Positions 10,701-19,522 of a stretch of DNA of 64,000 nt are shown here, piece by piece. The DNA is taken from positions 1-64,000 of the forward strand of contig CACYSB010000011.1 in assembly GCA_902777005.1 (NCBI GenBank), written 5' to 3'. Position numbers and translations under genes: made by a program. Positions within the stretch are counted from its first letter, which is position 1, and every line of letters starts with the position of its first letter. A model generated the notes under the pieces. The model saw only the letters and a program-made list of their open reading frames with translations. It was not told the DNA's origin and did not search any database. The DNA is from an uncultured Bacteroidota bacterium. GTDB taxonomy: Bacteria > Bacteroidota > Bacteroidia > Bacteroidales > P3.

Positions 10701-11684
10701 ACTCACGCCACAGTGGCCACCTTTAGCGACGCTACCATTGGCGGCAACAAGACCGTCACAGTGATCTACACGATTGACGGTGACGCAGCTTTGCTGGCCA
10801 ACTACAATCTTGATCCCGCTACTGAGATATACACCAACAATGGCTATATTATTGAGCCCATGGTGCCCAATACCGACCGTCCCGAGGACGACACTACGGT
10901 GGTTGAGCAAGGCTTCGATGTATATGCTTATGGTTACTGCAGCGGAAGTGGCTATAGCATCCGCTACCACCTCAACTCTGGTAATCCCGACCAATACAAG
11001 TTGGATTTCGCCGACAGTCGCTTAGTTGATGTGCCTTGGACAAACCTTACCACTGCTGGCGCAGAAGGCACCATCGATATCAACGTGCCCGTTGACCTGC
11101 CCATGGGTGACTACAGCGTTATCGTCACCTTCCGTGACAGCCGCTTCTCCTGGCTCGAGAGTGCTCCGATGACAATGACATTCCATGTTAACTTGCCGGA
11201 GACATTTACCATGCCGTTGTTCAATAATGTCATAGCTCTGGTTGATACTTGCCACTGCTTCAGCGATATCCAGTGGTACCACCGTGCCAATGCGACTGAC
11301 CAGTGGCGTGCCATCCCGGGAGCCACGGGCTACTACTACCATGCTACCGATACTGAGCTGCAGGGCGAGTTCTTCGTCAAGGCTAAGTACAACGGCGTGG
11401 AGACTTACACATGCCCGCAGACCGACATGGAGACCCTCATCACCGACGATGAGCAGAACGTCAATGTGAAGGCATACCCGAACCCCACCACCGAAGGTGT
11501 CACCCTGACAATTGTTGGCTCGACACAGTATGAGCACACTCTGCGCGTGATAAGCACCGTTGGTGTTGAGAAGGAGTATCGCACATTCACGGGCAATAAC
11601 ACCACGATAGACATGAGCGACTACCAGAGCGGCACCTATATGGTAAGCGTCGATGGAGTGGTTGTTAGAGTCATCCGTAACTAA
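7791..11684 (+). CDS. Large T9SS-secreted multi-domain surface protein
   Basis: Secreted protein of 1297 residues. A signal peptide (about 1-25) leads into a beta-rich region. A cleaved-adhesin/choice-of-anchor-J type domain follows (about 235-405, starting LFEEDFDDWATLGGHGW). Several InlB/Listeria-Bacteroides-type repeats have signature GYxFVxW near 545, 730 and 810. A YDG-like domain lies near 930-1020. The last 75 residues (VKAYPNPTTEGVTLTI through SGTYMVSVDG) are a type A T9SS sorting domain, so export would use SprA, encoded at 24176. An Ig-like adhesive or structural role is likely; no enzyme motif is visible. Confidence 0.87.
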   Translation: MLKKLLKTFVAMLAIATATGPAMGKAPVCVADKAEPQLAWQNVPDGGVTACMGFENNVVLPTVDMDDDFEAAHALDIRFGTTNPEVLTLDGIYGFTLHGAGSCVVYAVFDGDNDYLYDSVAYNVTVVIPDTITLSLNIGGSVQLGTVARPSGIMGQYIVVPGSEVIATATPDANHYLVRFDNDEPINSNVAQQKPYTINGNTTISVRFAAKPVLTLEQNEEWGDMSVSINPNIVTLFEEDFDDWATLGGHGWSFVDNDGDGINWKLAVDGLAQDVDYSTLIGMSGPVRLYSESYSLIDGSYDADNWAITPAIILGEDSRLSYYVGVGDLEFPDKLGVYIGTTADISSMTALLEPTTVIVDGINQMEERIVDLSNYDGQTVYIAFRHQEDDGYILFVDDIKVTSAEYTTLPSSVDNTYRLDYGTVAKITANADAQYYVYGWQNESGDTYTEDVTYSNYAITDPGNYLPTTSALTLTVFGDTTAMAFFYLHSYDVTATVASTEDIRGTVSISYTDIYDATHIAVDAANGTISAKGGTTTTLVATPVAGYQFVNWTDGDVVLGTSNTLDVVEATTVTANFDTARAELKWSADAFTGYTMIDFNNWAPTVLNPHEVEVRYGSVDNAITVDAITGAIGFESTGTIPGHFVVTTGTYTIYAVHDLTQEYFYDSVAYTLTVEQGCVTGLQKNIADGGEVSFSTFTAVPTLTACYDVSEPTTGSFAHDTEVGLLAEPATGYHFVNWTEQIEVSPVSEISDQAAYTYTVPNAMAVILEANFDTNIYNVTATSSNDEIGTVTGSGQVKHFRSTELVATAKHGYHFVAWVNMNGDEVSTTSSITIIPVGDTSLTAIFDTNIYNTVWTGDTTVTYSSQPYTGIKATYTDYMGIEHTPALTFVCGNETITTPDYPVTVGTWTVSAAVPDGDSLISPVTTFVIARATIYVSGVEVETAKFFDGTTDAVVTNQGTLTNVQGNDAVTHATVATFSDATIGGNKTVTVIYTIDGDAALLANYNLDPATEIYTNNGYIIEPMVPNTDRPEDDTTVVEQGFDVYAYGYCSGSGYSIRYHLNSGNPDQYKLDFADSRLVDVPWTNLTTAGAEGTIDINVPVDLPMGDYSVIVTFRDSRFSWLESAPMTMTFHVNLPETFTMPLFNNVIALVDTCHCFSDIQWYHRANATDQWRAIPGATGYYYHATDTELQGEFFVKAKYNGVETYTCPQTDMETLITDDEQNVNVKAYPNPTTEGVTLTIVGSTQYEHTLRVISTVGVEKEYRTFTGNNTTIDMSDYQSGTYMVSVDGVVVRVIRN

Positions 11685-11702
11685 TTTAAAGTCTAATAAA
11701 TA

Positions 11703-13283
11703 ATGAATAAAAATATGAAACGGATCATTATAGCACTCGCCGCTGTTGCGCTGGCCTTTGGAACCAGTGCTCAGCAAAGCGGGCACAGCAATTATGTGGG
11801 CTTGAACCTCGGCGGAGGTTTCAATACAATGACCTTCAAGCCGGCCAACGGCACTGCAAACTTTGGCCTTGGTTTCGATGGCGGTCTGCACTACGCCCAC
11901 TTCTTCAATGCGCATTGGGGCCTTGGCTTTGGTGTGCACTATACCTATGCCAACGCATATGCAGTCTATGATTTCAGCGAGGTGACTCCCAACCTCACCC
12001 ACGCCAACAACCCGAGCATACACTACAACCTTACCACCAAGTTCAACAATTGGAAGGAACGCCAGACTGTTGGTATTATCGGTATCCCAGTAGAAGTGTT
12101 CTATCGCGTTGCTTTGAGCGACAAGTGTGCTTTCATTGGTGGCTTGGGTGCGGAGTTCGATCTGCCCATGCACGGTAAATATAGCGCTAGTGAGGGCAAC
12201 TATAGCACCACTGGCGTTTTCCCTGCCCTTGGTTCCTATGTTGTCAGCGATATGCCGGAGCATGGCTTTGGCACCTATGATGCTGCTTATGACTCGAAAG
12301 TCGACAACCTCACCAAGATGGGTGTCAGCGTTATTGCTGACGCTGGTGTGCGCTTTGCAATGGGTAACAACTGGGGACTCTACCTGGGCATATATGGTGG
12401 CTATGGTGTCACCGATATGTTGGCACAAAAGAAGGATGACATCTTGCTTGTCATCAACGCCACAGATCCTTCGAAGCTCGATTACCACGGCACCTATGGT
12501 TCGAACGAAATCAACAGTCTGCACCTCCTCCGCGCCGGTGTCAAGGTTGGCATAGACTTCGGTTGGAATTGCCGCGACCGTAAGGCAGAACGTCTCGCTG
12601 CTGAAGAGGCAGAGCGAATGGCTCGCCAGAAAGCCATTGATGACAGTATAGCCAATGTCCGTCGCCTGGAAGCCGAGAGAGCTGCCCGTGAGAAAGCCGA
12701 GGCTGAGAAGGCTGCTGCCGAGAAGGCCATGGCCGCCGAACGCGCTGCTCGCGAAAAGGCTGAAGCCGAGAGGGCTGCTGCCGAGGCCGAGAGGGCCGCC
12801 GCCGAAAAAGCCGCCGCCGACGAGAAGGCTGCCCGCGAGAAAGCCGAGGCTGAACGCCTGGCCGCCGAGAGGGCTGCTGCCGAACGTGCCGCCGCGTTGC
12901 GTGCCGCTGCTTTGCAGGCCAAGGCCGAAGCTCAAAAGAAACTTGAGGCCATCGGCGCTACCGTCTACTTCGCCAACGCCGGCACCGATGCCAAGTTTGA
13001 CCAGAAGACCGATGATGCCATCCATGCCATCTGCGAAGCCATGAAAGCTGACGAGAGCCTGACGGTGACCGTCTACGGCCACACCGACAACACTGGCTCG
13101 CTACAGGCCAATATGAAGTACGGTCAGAAACGTGCTGAGGCCTTGAAGGCTTACATGGTGAAGCTGGGCGCTCCGGCCGCTAATATCAACTGCGTCAGCC
13201 GCGGTCCTAACGAGCCTGTGGCTGACAACAGCACCGATGAGGGTCGCGCCAAGAACCGCCGCGCCACCGTCGAACTGAAATAG
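11703..13283 (+). CDS. Outer-membrane beta-barrel protein with Ala/Glu coiled coil and OmpA domain
   Basis: A 526-residue OmpA-like protein in three parts. After a signal peptide (to SAQ near residue 22) comes a beta-barrel region with alternating aromatic strands (about 28-290). Residues about 297-416 form a low-complexity helical segment built from KAEAEKAAAEKA-like units, recalling the TolA stalk. The C-terminal OmpA domain (about 417-526) has VYGHTDNTGS, GQKRAEALKAYM and GRAKNRRATVEL. It probably links the outer membrane to peptidoglycan across a long spacer. It follows the T9SS cargo gene by 18 bases and is closed by a strong terminator. The coil length may vary between strains because its DNA is repetitive. 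Confidence 0.88.
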   Translation: MNKNMKRIIIALAAVALAFGTSAQQSGHSNYVGLNLGGGFNTMTFKPANGTANFGLGFDGGLHYAHFFNAHWGLGFGVHYTYANAYAVYDFSEVTPNLTHANNPSIHYNLTTKFNNWKERQTVGIIGIPVEVFYRVALSDKCAFIGGLGAEFDLPMHGKYSASEGNYSTTGVFPALGSYVVSDMPEHGFGTYDAAYDSKVDNLTKMGVSVIADAGVRFAMGNNWGLYLGIYGGYGVTDMLAQKKDDILLVINATDPSKLDYHGTYGSNEINSLHLLRAGVKVGIDFGWNCRDRKAERLAAEEAERMARQKAIDDSIANVRRLEAERAAREKAEAEKAAAEKAMAAERAAREKAEAERAAAEAERAAAEKAAADEKAAREKAEAERLAAERAAAERAAALRAAALQAKAEAQKKLEAIGATVYFANAGTDAKFDQKTDDAIHAICEAMKADESLTVTVYGHTDNTGSLQANMKYGQKRAEALKAYMVKLGAPAANINCVSRGPNEPVADNSTDEGRAKNRRATVELK

Positions 13284-13303
13284 TTTTTTCGGTCAATTTT
13301 ATT

Positions 13304-13342
13304 GGAATGAGGATGCTTCAAAAGTATCCTCATTCCTTGTTT
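13304..13342 (+). terminator. Rho-independent terminator closing the 1.4-13.3 kb gene run
   Basis: Perfect 11-bp stem GGAATGAGGAT/ATCCTCATTCC with an 11-base loop, then TTGTTT. It separates the envelope gene run from the gdhA promoter. Confidence 0.8.
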
Positions 13343-13377
13343 ATCAACTAAAAAAAAGCCTGGTTGATTAAAAAATT

Positions 13378-13407
13378 TTTGTAAAATAAAAAAAAAGTGT
13401 ACATTTG
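13378..13407 (+). promoter_or_regulatory. Bacteroidota-type promoter for gdhA
   Basis: TTTG at 13378-13381 and TACATTTG at 13400-13407, 18 bases apart, match the Bacteroidota promoter. The gdhA start is 45 bases downstream. Confidence 0.75.
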
Positions 13408-13452
13408 CTGAACTGAAATAAAAATTAAGTTTAACCTAATTTATTAAATATC

Positions 13453-14796
13453 ATGAAAGTAAAAGAAATTATGGCCAACCTGGAGGCCAAACATCCCGGT
13501 GAAAATGAGTACTTGCAGGCTGTCCGCGAGGTTCTGGAAACCATCGAGGAGGAATACAACAAGCACCCTGAGTTCGAGGCTAACAAGATCGTTGAGCGCA
13601 TCGTTGAGCCCGATCGTATCTTCACCTTCCGTGTGACCTGGGTTGACGACAAGGGTAATGTCCAGACCAACCTCGGATATCGCGTGCAGTTCAACGCCGC
13701 CCTCGGTGCATACAAAGGCGGTCTCCGCTTCCACAAGGCTGTTAACGTCTCCATGCTGAAGTTCCTCGGCTTCGAGCAGATCTTTAAGAACAGCCTCACC
13801 ATGCTGCCTCTCGGCGGCGGTAAGGGTGGCTCTGATTTCGACCCCGTCGGAAAGAGCGATGCTGAAATCATGCGCTTCTGCCAGGCCTTCATGTATGAAC
13901 TGTGGCGCAACATCGGTCCCGATCAGGACAGCCCCGCTGGTGACGTGGGTGTCGGCGGCCGCGAGATTGGTTACCTCTATGGTGCCTACAAGAAACTCGC
14001 CCGCGAGCACAGCACTGGTGCTCTGACCGGCAAGAGCTATGGCTGGGGTGGTTCCCTTATCCGTCCCGAGGCTACCGGCTTCGGCGCCATCTATTATGTC
14101 GAGCGCATGGTCAAGCAGCAGGGTGACAAGATGAAGGGCAAGAAGATTGCTCTCTCCGGCTTCGGTAACGTTGCTTGGGGTGCTGCCACCAAGGCTGTTG
14201 AGCTGGGTGCCAAGGTCGTCGCTATCAGCGGCCCCGACGGCGTCTGCGAGATTCCCGATGGTATCAACAAGAAGATGATTGACTATATGCTTGACATGCG
14301 TGCCAGCAACCGCAACAAAGTTGAGGATATGGCCAAGAAGTTCCCGAAACTCTGCAAATTCACTGCCGGTAAGAAGAGCTGGGTCGTGAAGTGCGACATC
14401 GCCATGCCCTGCGCCTTCCAGAACGAGCTCGATGAGAAGGATGCCAAGACCCTTATCAAGAACGGCGTGAAGTATGTTGCCGAGGTTTCCAACATGGGTT
14501 GCCAGCCTGCCGCTATCGCCGCCTTCCAGAAGGCCAAACTGCCCTTCGGTCCTGGTAAGGCCGTCAACGCCGGTGGTGTTGCTACCTCTGGCCTTGAGAT
14601 TTGCCAGAATGCTGAGCACCGCAACTGGACTGCCGAAGAGGTTGACAAGAACCTCCACACCATCATGAACAACATCTATGACATGTGCGTTGAGCACGGC
14701 AAGGAGAAAGACGGTACCATCAACTATGTTAAGGGTGCCAACATTGCCGGCTTTATGCGCGTTGCCAAAGCTATGGTTGCTCAGGGTATCATCTAA
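13453..14796 (+). CDS. gdhA: NADP(H)-type glutamate dehydrogenase
   Basis: Converts 2-oxoglutarate and ammonium to glutamate in the cytoplasm. The 447-residue length is typical for the hexameric bacterial enzyme. Diagnostic motifs are YKGGLRFHKAVN near residue 92, LPLGGGKGGSDF near 119 with the catalytic lysine region, PAGDVGVGGREIG near 160, and the Rossmann motif GFGNVAWG near 236. It stands alone between a promoter and a terminator, so it is a single-gene unit. NADP preference is taken from the family type, not read from a decisive residue. Codon use is very regular, consistent with high expression. Confidence 0.95.
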   Translation: MKVKEIMANLEAKHPGENEYLQAVREVLETIEEEYNKHPEFEANKIVERIVEPDRIFTFRVTWVDDKGNVQTNLGYRVQFNAALGAYKGGLRFHKAVNVSMLKFLGFEQIFKNSLTMLPLGGGKGGSDFDPVGKSDAEIMRFCQAFMYELWRNIGPDQDSPAGDVGVGGREIGYLYGAYKKLAREHSTGALTGKSYGWGGSLIRPEATGFGAIYYVERMVKQQGDKMKGKKIALSGFGNVAWGAATKAVELGAKVVAISGPDGVCEIPDGINKKMIDYMLDMRASNRNKVEDMAKKFPKLCKFTAGKKSWVVKCDIAMPCAFQNELDEKDAKTLIKNGVKYVAEVSNMGCQPAAIAAFQKAKLPFGPGKAVNAGGVATSGLEICQNAEHRNWTAEEVDKNLHTIMNNIYDMCVEHGKEKDGTINYVKGANIAGFMRVAKAMVAQGII

Positions 14797-14825
14797 TCGT
14801 CGATTAGACTTATATCCAACATACA

Positions 14826-14860
14826 GAAGGTCGCCAGATAAAGGCGGCCTTCTTTTTTTT
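14826..14860 (+). terminator. Rho-independent terminator after gdhA
   Basis: Stem GAAGGTCGCC/GGCGGCCTTC (10 bp, one G-T pair), loop AGATAAA, then a run of eight T residues. Confidence 0.92.
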
Positions 14861-14909
14861 GTACAATAATAATATTGCCGGTACGTTATTATAATAAATG
14901 TAAAATGGT

Positions 14910-15632
14910 ATGCTTGATATGATACTGTTAGAAGCAACAGCCCCTGCGGCGGGCTCCACGCTAATGTGGGTCGTATTTTTGGTCCTCACCATCGTCTCGA
15001 TGGTGGTGAGCAAGAACGTGGAACGCAAGTTCAAGAAATACTCTCATATCCGCACCGAAGGTAGTCTTACGGGACGAGAGGTGGCGGAGCGCATGCTGCG
15101 CGACCATGACATCCATAATGTGCAGGTGCAGATGGTCAAGGGTACACTTACTGACCACTACAATCCCACCAACCGCACGCTAAACCTCAGCCCAGATGTC
15201 TACAACGGCATCTCGGTGGCTGCTGCCGCCGTCGCTGCCCACGAGTGCGGACATGCTGTGCAGCATGCCGTCGGCTATGCACCTCTCGGCCTACGTTCCG
15301 CGCTGGTCCCCATAGTAAGCTTCGCCGGCCGATGGGTTTCCTGGGTGATACTCGCTGGTCTGCTGCTCATCAAGGTTTTTCCCTCGCTGCTGCTCATTGG
15401 CATAGTGCTGTTTGCGTTGACAACACTCTTCTCCGTCGTTACGCTTCCGGTCGAGATAAATGCCTCCAATCGTGCGTTGCAGTGGATACGCCAGCACGAC
15501 ATCACCACAGCCGCCACCCACCAGTACGCCGAGAGCGCCTTGCGCGCAGCAGCCTACACCTATGTTATGGCCGCTGTTACATCGTTGGCCACGTTGGCCT
15601 ATTACATAATGATTTACCTTGACAGGAGATGA
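14910..15632 (+). CDS. YugP-type zinc metallopeptidase (membrane)
   Basis: Membrane-bound neutral zinc peptidase family (Zn_peptidase_2), 240 residues. One transmembrane segment lies near residues 18-36. The zinc-binding HECGH motif lies near residue 111, followed by AVQHAVGYAPLGLR as usual for the family. More hydrophobic segments lie at about 130-185 and 215-235. The substrate is not known. The stop overlaps the aroQ start (ATGA), so the two genes are translationally coupled, although no functional link is evident. Confidence 0.88.
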   Translation: MLDMILLEATAPAAGSTLMWVVFLVLTIVSMVVSKNVERKFKKYSHIRTEGSLTGREVAERMLRDHDIHNVQVQMVKGTLTDHYNPTNRTLNLSPDVYNGISVAAAAVAAHECGHAVQHAVGYAPLGLRSALVPIVSFAGRWVSWVILAGLLLIKVFPSLLLIGIVLFALTTLFSVVTLPVEINASNRALQWIRQHDITTAATHQYAESALRAAAYTYVMAAVTSLATLAYYIMIYLDRR

Positions 15633-16045
15633 AACACATAGAGATAATCAACGGACCCAATCTCAACCTCACGGGTATCCGCGAGCCAGAGGTCTACGGC
15701 TCGACGACCATGGAGGAGTATATCGGCAGCCTGAGCAAGCAGTTCCCCGACGTGGAGATTTCCTACTACCAAAGCAATATCGAGGGCGAACTCATCGACC
15801 GTATTCAGCAGGTAGGTTTCCGCTATGACGGTCTGATAGTTAATCTCGGCGGCTACAGCCACAGTTCCGTGGCATTGCGCGACGCCTTACTGGCGGTGCC
15901 GGCCCCCAAGATAGAGGTGCACCTCAGCAACATTTTCGCTCGCGAAGAATACCGTCACCACTCGCTTATCACGAGTGCCTGCCGTGGCATGATCTGCGGC
16001 TTGGGCTTGCTGGGTTACGAAATGGCTTTACGCTCATTAATATAA
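15629..16045 (+). CDS. aroQ: Type II 3-dehydroquinate dehydratase
   Basis: Third step of the shikimate pathway: dehydrates 3-dehydroquinate to 3-dehydroshikimate. At 138 residues it is within the normal range for the small dodecameric type II enzyme. It shows NGPNLNLTGIREPEVYG at the N-terminus with the catalytic tyrosine, then SNIEGELIDRI near 50, VNLGGYSHSSVALRDAL near 72 with the catalytic histidine, and PKIEVHLSNIFAREEYRHHS near 92. The LGGYSH core differs slightly from the commoner PGAYTH but keeps the histidine. Two further shikimate genes lie at 36510 and 41980. Confidence 0.93.
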   Translation: MKHIEIINGPNLNLTGIREPEVYGSTTMEEYIGSLSKQFPDVEISYYQSNIEGELIDRIQQVGFRYDGLIVNLGGYSHSSVALRDALLAVPAPKIEVHLSNIFAREEYRHHSLITSACRGMICGLGLLGYEMALRSLI

Positions 16046-16092
16046 ATGAGACAATGTTGAATAACGAGGCAATAACGTTCCACGAAGTATTG

Positions 16093-16118
16093 AGAGCTCC
16101 CTGATGCAGGGCTCTTTT
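16093..16118 (+). terminator. Probable terminator after aroQ
   Basis: Bulged hairpin AGAGC(TC)CCTG/CAGGGCTCT with a short ATG loop, followed by TTTT. It is weaker than the other terminators because of the two-base bulge. Confidence 0.6.
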
Positions 16119-16184
16119 AGGTCGTTGGTTGGAGACCCTTGAGTGGGGTACTCATTATTGTTTCATATTCAACATTTGTTTTAT

Positions 16185-18602
16185 ATGCTGAAAAGATTTA
16201 TTTTGGCAATGCTGTTGATGGGTGTTGCCGGTGCCTCGATGGCACAAACCACATATTCGCTGCAAGGAAGCCTCGTCGACAGTAGATATCAGGCGCTTCC
16301 TTTTACTAATTGTGTGCTGTTCAAAGCCGCAGATAGTTCGTTTGCCTATGGTACGACGAGTGACCTTGACGGGATATTCTCCATGACTGGTGTATCCAGT
16401 GGTAATTATCTTTTGCGTATCAGCGCCGTAGGGTATCAAACCTACTGGCAGGATGTCGTAATCATTCAAGACACTAACCTTGGTACTATTGTAATTGTAG
16501 ACAACGCCACCTTGTTGAAGGAAGTTCAGGTCACCTCCAGTAGGCCGCTCTATTCCGCCGATGGCGAGAAGGTGTTCTACAATGTCGGCGACGACCCCAG
16601 TGTGCAGAGCGGTAACGCCACCGACGCACTGCAGAACGCCCCTGGCGTGGAGGTTGACGCCGAGGGCAACATCAAGTATCGCGGCGGTGCCGAAGTCTCC
16701 ATCTGGATAAACAACAAGCCGTCGCATCTCAAGGCCGAAAGCCTGAAGCAGTATCTCAAGTCGCTGCCTGCGGGTACGTTGCAGCGTATCGAAGTCATCG
16801 CCCATCCCTCGGCCAAATACCACACACAGAACTGCGTGGTTAACATCGTCACCACTGCCAAGGTGAAGCACAACGAGCTACTCTGCCTCGGTCTCAACGC
16901 CAACAGCAAGCCGCAGATTGGGCCGTGGGTGGATTATGTGTGGAGTAACGAGAAAGTGCGCTTCAACGTCTTCGTTAGCGGCGATTACGACAGCTACAGC
17001 GGCGAGCAACAGAGCGACAGCCGTCTATTGGCGCCCGACAGCACTCTCTCGTCGGCAATCAGCACCAAAGGGCTTAGTCGTAACCGCACCCTCGGCGGAA
17101 ACTTAGGCTTGGACTTCGACTACAACATTGACAGTAACACGCTGGTAAACCTCTGGCTGTGGACGACCGCCACGCACGACAGCAGTAGCCTCGACGGTCG
17201 CACTGAGCGCACTGAGTTTCTTACCGGAGCAGGGCGCTATTTCTACAAAGAAGCTCAGCGCAACGGCAGTATGCTGGCAGACGCTGCCTTTGGCGTGATG
17301 CTGGAGAAAAAGCTCGACACATTTGGTGGGATGCTCTTCGTCGATTATACAGGCACTTTGACACGAAACCGCTCCTTCGCCAGCGACCTGCGTACCCACG
17401 ACAGTCTCACCGCCCTCGACTTCGACCGCTGCCGCTCGACCATCAACCCGTCTCAATGGCACGGTATAACCGCCGACATTGCGTTGCCCTACAATAGTCG
17501 CGGTGAAGTAGACTTTGGTGTAATGGCAAGTCTTGCACCGGAGCGGAAATATGTGGATGAGACCCTTGACGGCTTCGCTGACTCGCTGCGCAGTTATTCT
17601 TACACTAACAGTACCTATGAGCTTTCGCTCTATGCCGGTGCCGAGCATCATTTTGGCCGTTTCACCCTTGGCGCATCCCTCTCGATGGATAATGCATGGT
17701 ACCGACTCCGATACCCTACGGCCGACAGCGGTGACGTGAGCAAGTACTACCTCACCTTCAGCCCTACGGTCCATGCTTCGTACAGCACCGAGTCTATGCA
17801 CAACTTCACATTCAGCTACACTCACTATGTCATGCCGCCCACAGCCACGCAGCTCTCGCGCTTCACCGTCTATGGCTACGACAGCTACTCGACCGGCGCT
17901 TCCACGCTCAAGAAAGGCTATACCGACAACCTTGAGCTCGGGTGGGAGCGCTATTTCGACCACCTCGGCAGCATAGGTGTCAGCGTGTGGTACAACTCCA
18001 TGCGCGACCAGACAGGCACCCTCACCGACGTGGCATACAGCGATGTCTTTGGACGCATCGTGGCTTTCAACAAGCCTTTCAACATCGGCACTGCACGCAA
18101 TGGAGGCCTTGGGCTCAACACCACCTTGCGACCTGCCGACTTCATGAACATCCGCTTCTACGCCAACCTCTTCGACGACTACTACCGTGTACAGTATCGC
18201 CCGGGACAGTGGGCCGAAAGCGAGATGCTCTGCTACTCCCTGCGCTTAAACTTTTGGACCAAACTGTGGGATAAGCTTCAGGTCTTCGCCAACGCCAACT
18301 ACCGCAGCCGCACACAAACCCTGCTGGCCGAGGTTGACTCCTACTTTAGCTTCGACTGCGGTGTGAGCACAGACCTCTTCGACCGCCGCCTGTCACTCTT
18401 CCTTAATGTCAACGACCTCTTCGGCACCGTCCGCACTGGCGGCGAGAGTGTAAACCCTTACAACCCCTCTACCAGCGAGAGTACCCTCACCAGTCAGTAT
18501 GTCTGCTTCGGCCTCACTTGGCGCCTTGGCCGCACCGAGATGGAGGGTATGCAACAAAAAGAGAAGAAGAGCAGGTCTTCTTCTCATAGGAGGGCAAAGT
18601 GA
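16185..18602 (+). CDS. Outer-membrane beta-barrel protein with carboxypeptidase-regulatory-like N-terminus
   Basis: TonB-receptor-like protein of about 805 residues. The ATG at 16185 is preferred over an upstream GTG (16143), because it directly opens a signal peptide (MLKRFILAMLLMGVAG, cleavage after MAQ). Residues about 23-105 form a carboxypeptidase-regulatory-like domain (GSLVDSRYQALPFTN). A plug-like region follows (VFYNVGDDPS, NALQNAPGVEVDAEGNIKYR form), then a large Tyr/Asp-rich beta-barrel of the outer_membrane_beta_barrel_3 (PF14905) type. The ligand is unknown. Its 3' end meets panC tail to tail, 12 bases apart. The C-terminus is a basic KEKKSRSSSHRRAK tail instead of a terminal aromatic. 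Confidence 0.83.
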   Translation: MLKRFILAMLLMGVAGASMAQTTYSLQGSLVDSRYQALPFTNCVLFKAADSSFAYGTTSDLDGIFSMTGVSSGNYLLRISAVGYQTYWQDVVIIQDTNLGTIVIVDNATLLKEVQVTSSRPLYSADGEKVFYNVGDDPSVQSGNATDALQNAPGVEVDAEGNIKYRGGAEVSIWINNKPSHLKAESLKQYLKSLPAGTLQRIEVIAHPSAKYHTQNCVVNIVTTAKVKHNELLCLGLNANSKPQIGPWVDYVWSNEKVRFNVFVSGDYDSYSGEQQSDSRLLAPDSTLSSAISTKGLSRNRTLGGNLGLDFDYNIDSNTLVNLWLWTTATHDSSSLDGRTERTEFLTGAGRYFYKEAQRNGSMLADAAFGVMLEKKLDTFGGMLFVDYTGTLTRNRSFASDLRTHDSLTALDFDRCRSTINPSQWHGITADIALPYNSRGEVDFGVMASLAPERKYVDETLDGFADSLRSYSYTNSTYELSLYAGAEHHFGRFTLGASLSMDNAWYRLRYPTADSGDVSKYYLTFSPTVHASYSTESMHNFTFSYTHYVMPPTATQLSRFTVYGYDSYSTGASTLKKGYTDNLELGWERYFDHLGSIGVSVWYNSMRDQTGTLTDVAYSDVFGRIVAFNKPFNIGTARNGGLGLNTTLRPADFMNIRFYANLFDDYYRVQYRPGQWAESEMLCYSLRLNFWTKLWDKLQVFANANYRSRTQTLLAEVDSYFSFDCGVSTDLFDRRLSLFLNVNDLFGTVRTGGESVNPYNPSTSESTLTSQYVCFGLTWRLGRTEMEGMQQKEKKSRSSSHRRAK

Positions 18603-18614
18603 TATAGCTCTGCT

Positions 18615-19517
18615 TTATTGGAACTTCACGATATCTATCAGGCGCACGCCGTCAAGCCAGACAGCGATGCAGCCCACAGCGCCGAGCTCTCCGGCCTCGT
18701 CCCAGTCGGCGATAGGCTGGAGTGTGATGGCGTCGACAATCTCGAAGTATTCCGGCTCGAAGCATAGACCGTCGGGGCAGTCGTTGACCTCATGCCACGA
18801 GGCAAGGGTGTCGAGCACCCACTCCTTCACGTCGTCGACTTCCTCGTACTCGGCCATCTCGGCAGCCTGCTCCAGTGTGGCGTTGATGGCGGGAGCCATC
18901 TGGCGGGCGGCAGGCGATAGGCGCATGTTGCGGCTGCTCAGCGCCAGGCCGTCGTCGGCGCGCACGATGGGGCAGGGGACAAGCTCTATGGGGTACTTTA
19001 TCTGAGCCAGCAGGCTGCGGATGACGGCAATCTGCTGGTAGTCTTTCTCGCCGAAATAGGCACGCTTGGGCTGCGCCAGGTCGAACAGACGGCGCACCAC
19101 CACGGCGACACCGCTGAAGTGGCCCGGGCGACGCGGTCCCTCCATCACCTCCTCGACGGGTCCGAAGTGGTACACCTCCTTGGGCTCGCCCTGCGGATAC
19201 ATTTCCTCCACCGTAGGCGTGAAAGCCAGCAGCTCCTTGGCACGGCAGTCGGTGCGTGCTATGAGGCTCTCGATAAGCTTGAGGTCGGCATCAATGGTGC
19301 GTGGGTATTTCTCAAGGTCTTCCTTGTTGTTGAACTGTATGGGGTTGACGAACAGGCTCACCACCACCAGGTCGTTCTCCTTGAGGGCGCGCTCTATAAG
19401 CGACAGATGCCCCTCGTGGAGGGCTCCCATGGTTGGCACGAGGCCTATCTCAAGACCTTGTTTCTTTGCTTCTTCTACCGCCGCCGTAAGCTCGGCAGCC
19501 TTGGTTACTTGTTTCAT
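18615..19517 (-). CDS. panC: Pantothenate synthetase
   Basis: Joins pantoate and beta-alanine with ATP to make pantothenate, the vitamin B5 step toward CoA. The ATG at 19517 gives 300 residues starting MKQVTKAAELTAAVEEAKKQ; the longer upstream reading overlaps the next gene and has no family resemblance. Motifs include VPTMGALHEGHLSLIERAL near residue 26 (HxGH nucleotidyl-transferase motif), NPIQFNNKEDLEKYPRT near 60, and FGEKDYQQ with SSRNMRLS near 180. It lies 5 bases downstream of the holin-like gene on the same strand, as the last gene of a three-gene operon. panB and panD are not in the window. Confidence 0.94.
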   Translation of the reverse strand: MKQVTKAAELTAAVEEAKKQGLEIGLVPTMGALHEGHLSLIERALKENDLVVVSLFVNPIQFNNKEDLEKYPRTIDADLKLIESLIARTDCRAKELLAFTPTVEEMYPQGEPKEVYHFGPVEEVMEGPRRPGHFSGVAVVVRRLFDLAQPKRAYFGEKDYQQIAVIRSLLAQIKYPIELVPCPIVRADDGLALSSRNMRLSPAARQMAPAINATLEQAAEMAEYEEVDDVKEWVLDTLASWHEVNDCPDGLCFEPEYFEIVDAITLQPIADWDEAGELGAVGCIAVWLDGVRLIDIVKFQ

Positions 19518-19522
19518 ATATG

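Noticed and set aside
11022..13082. 686-codon minus-strand frame opposite the cargo and OmpA genes
   Set aside because: It crosses two well-supported genes and its sequence is low-complexity antisense of the Ala/Glu coil.
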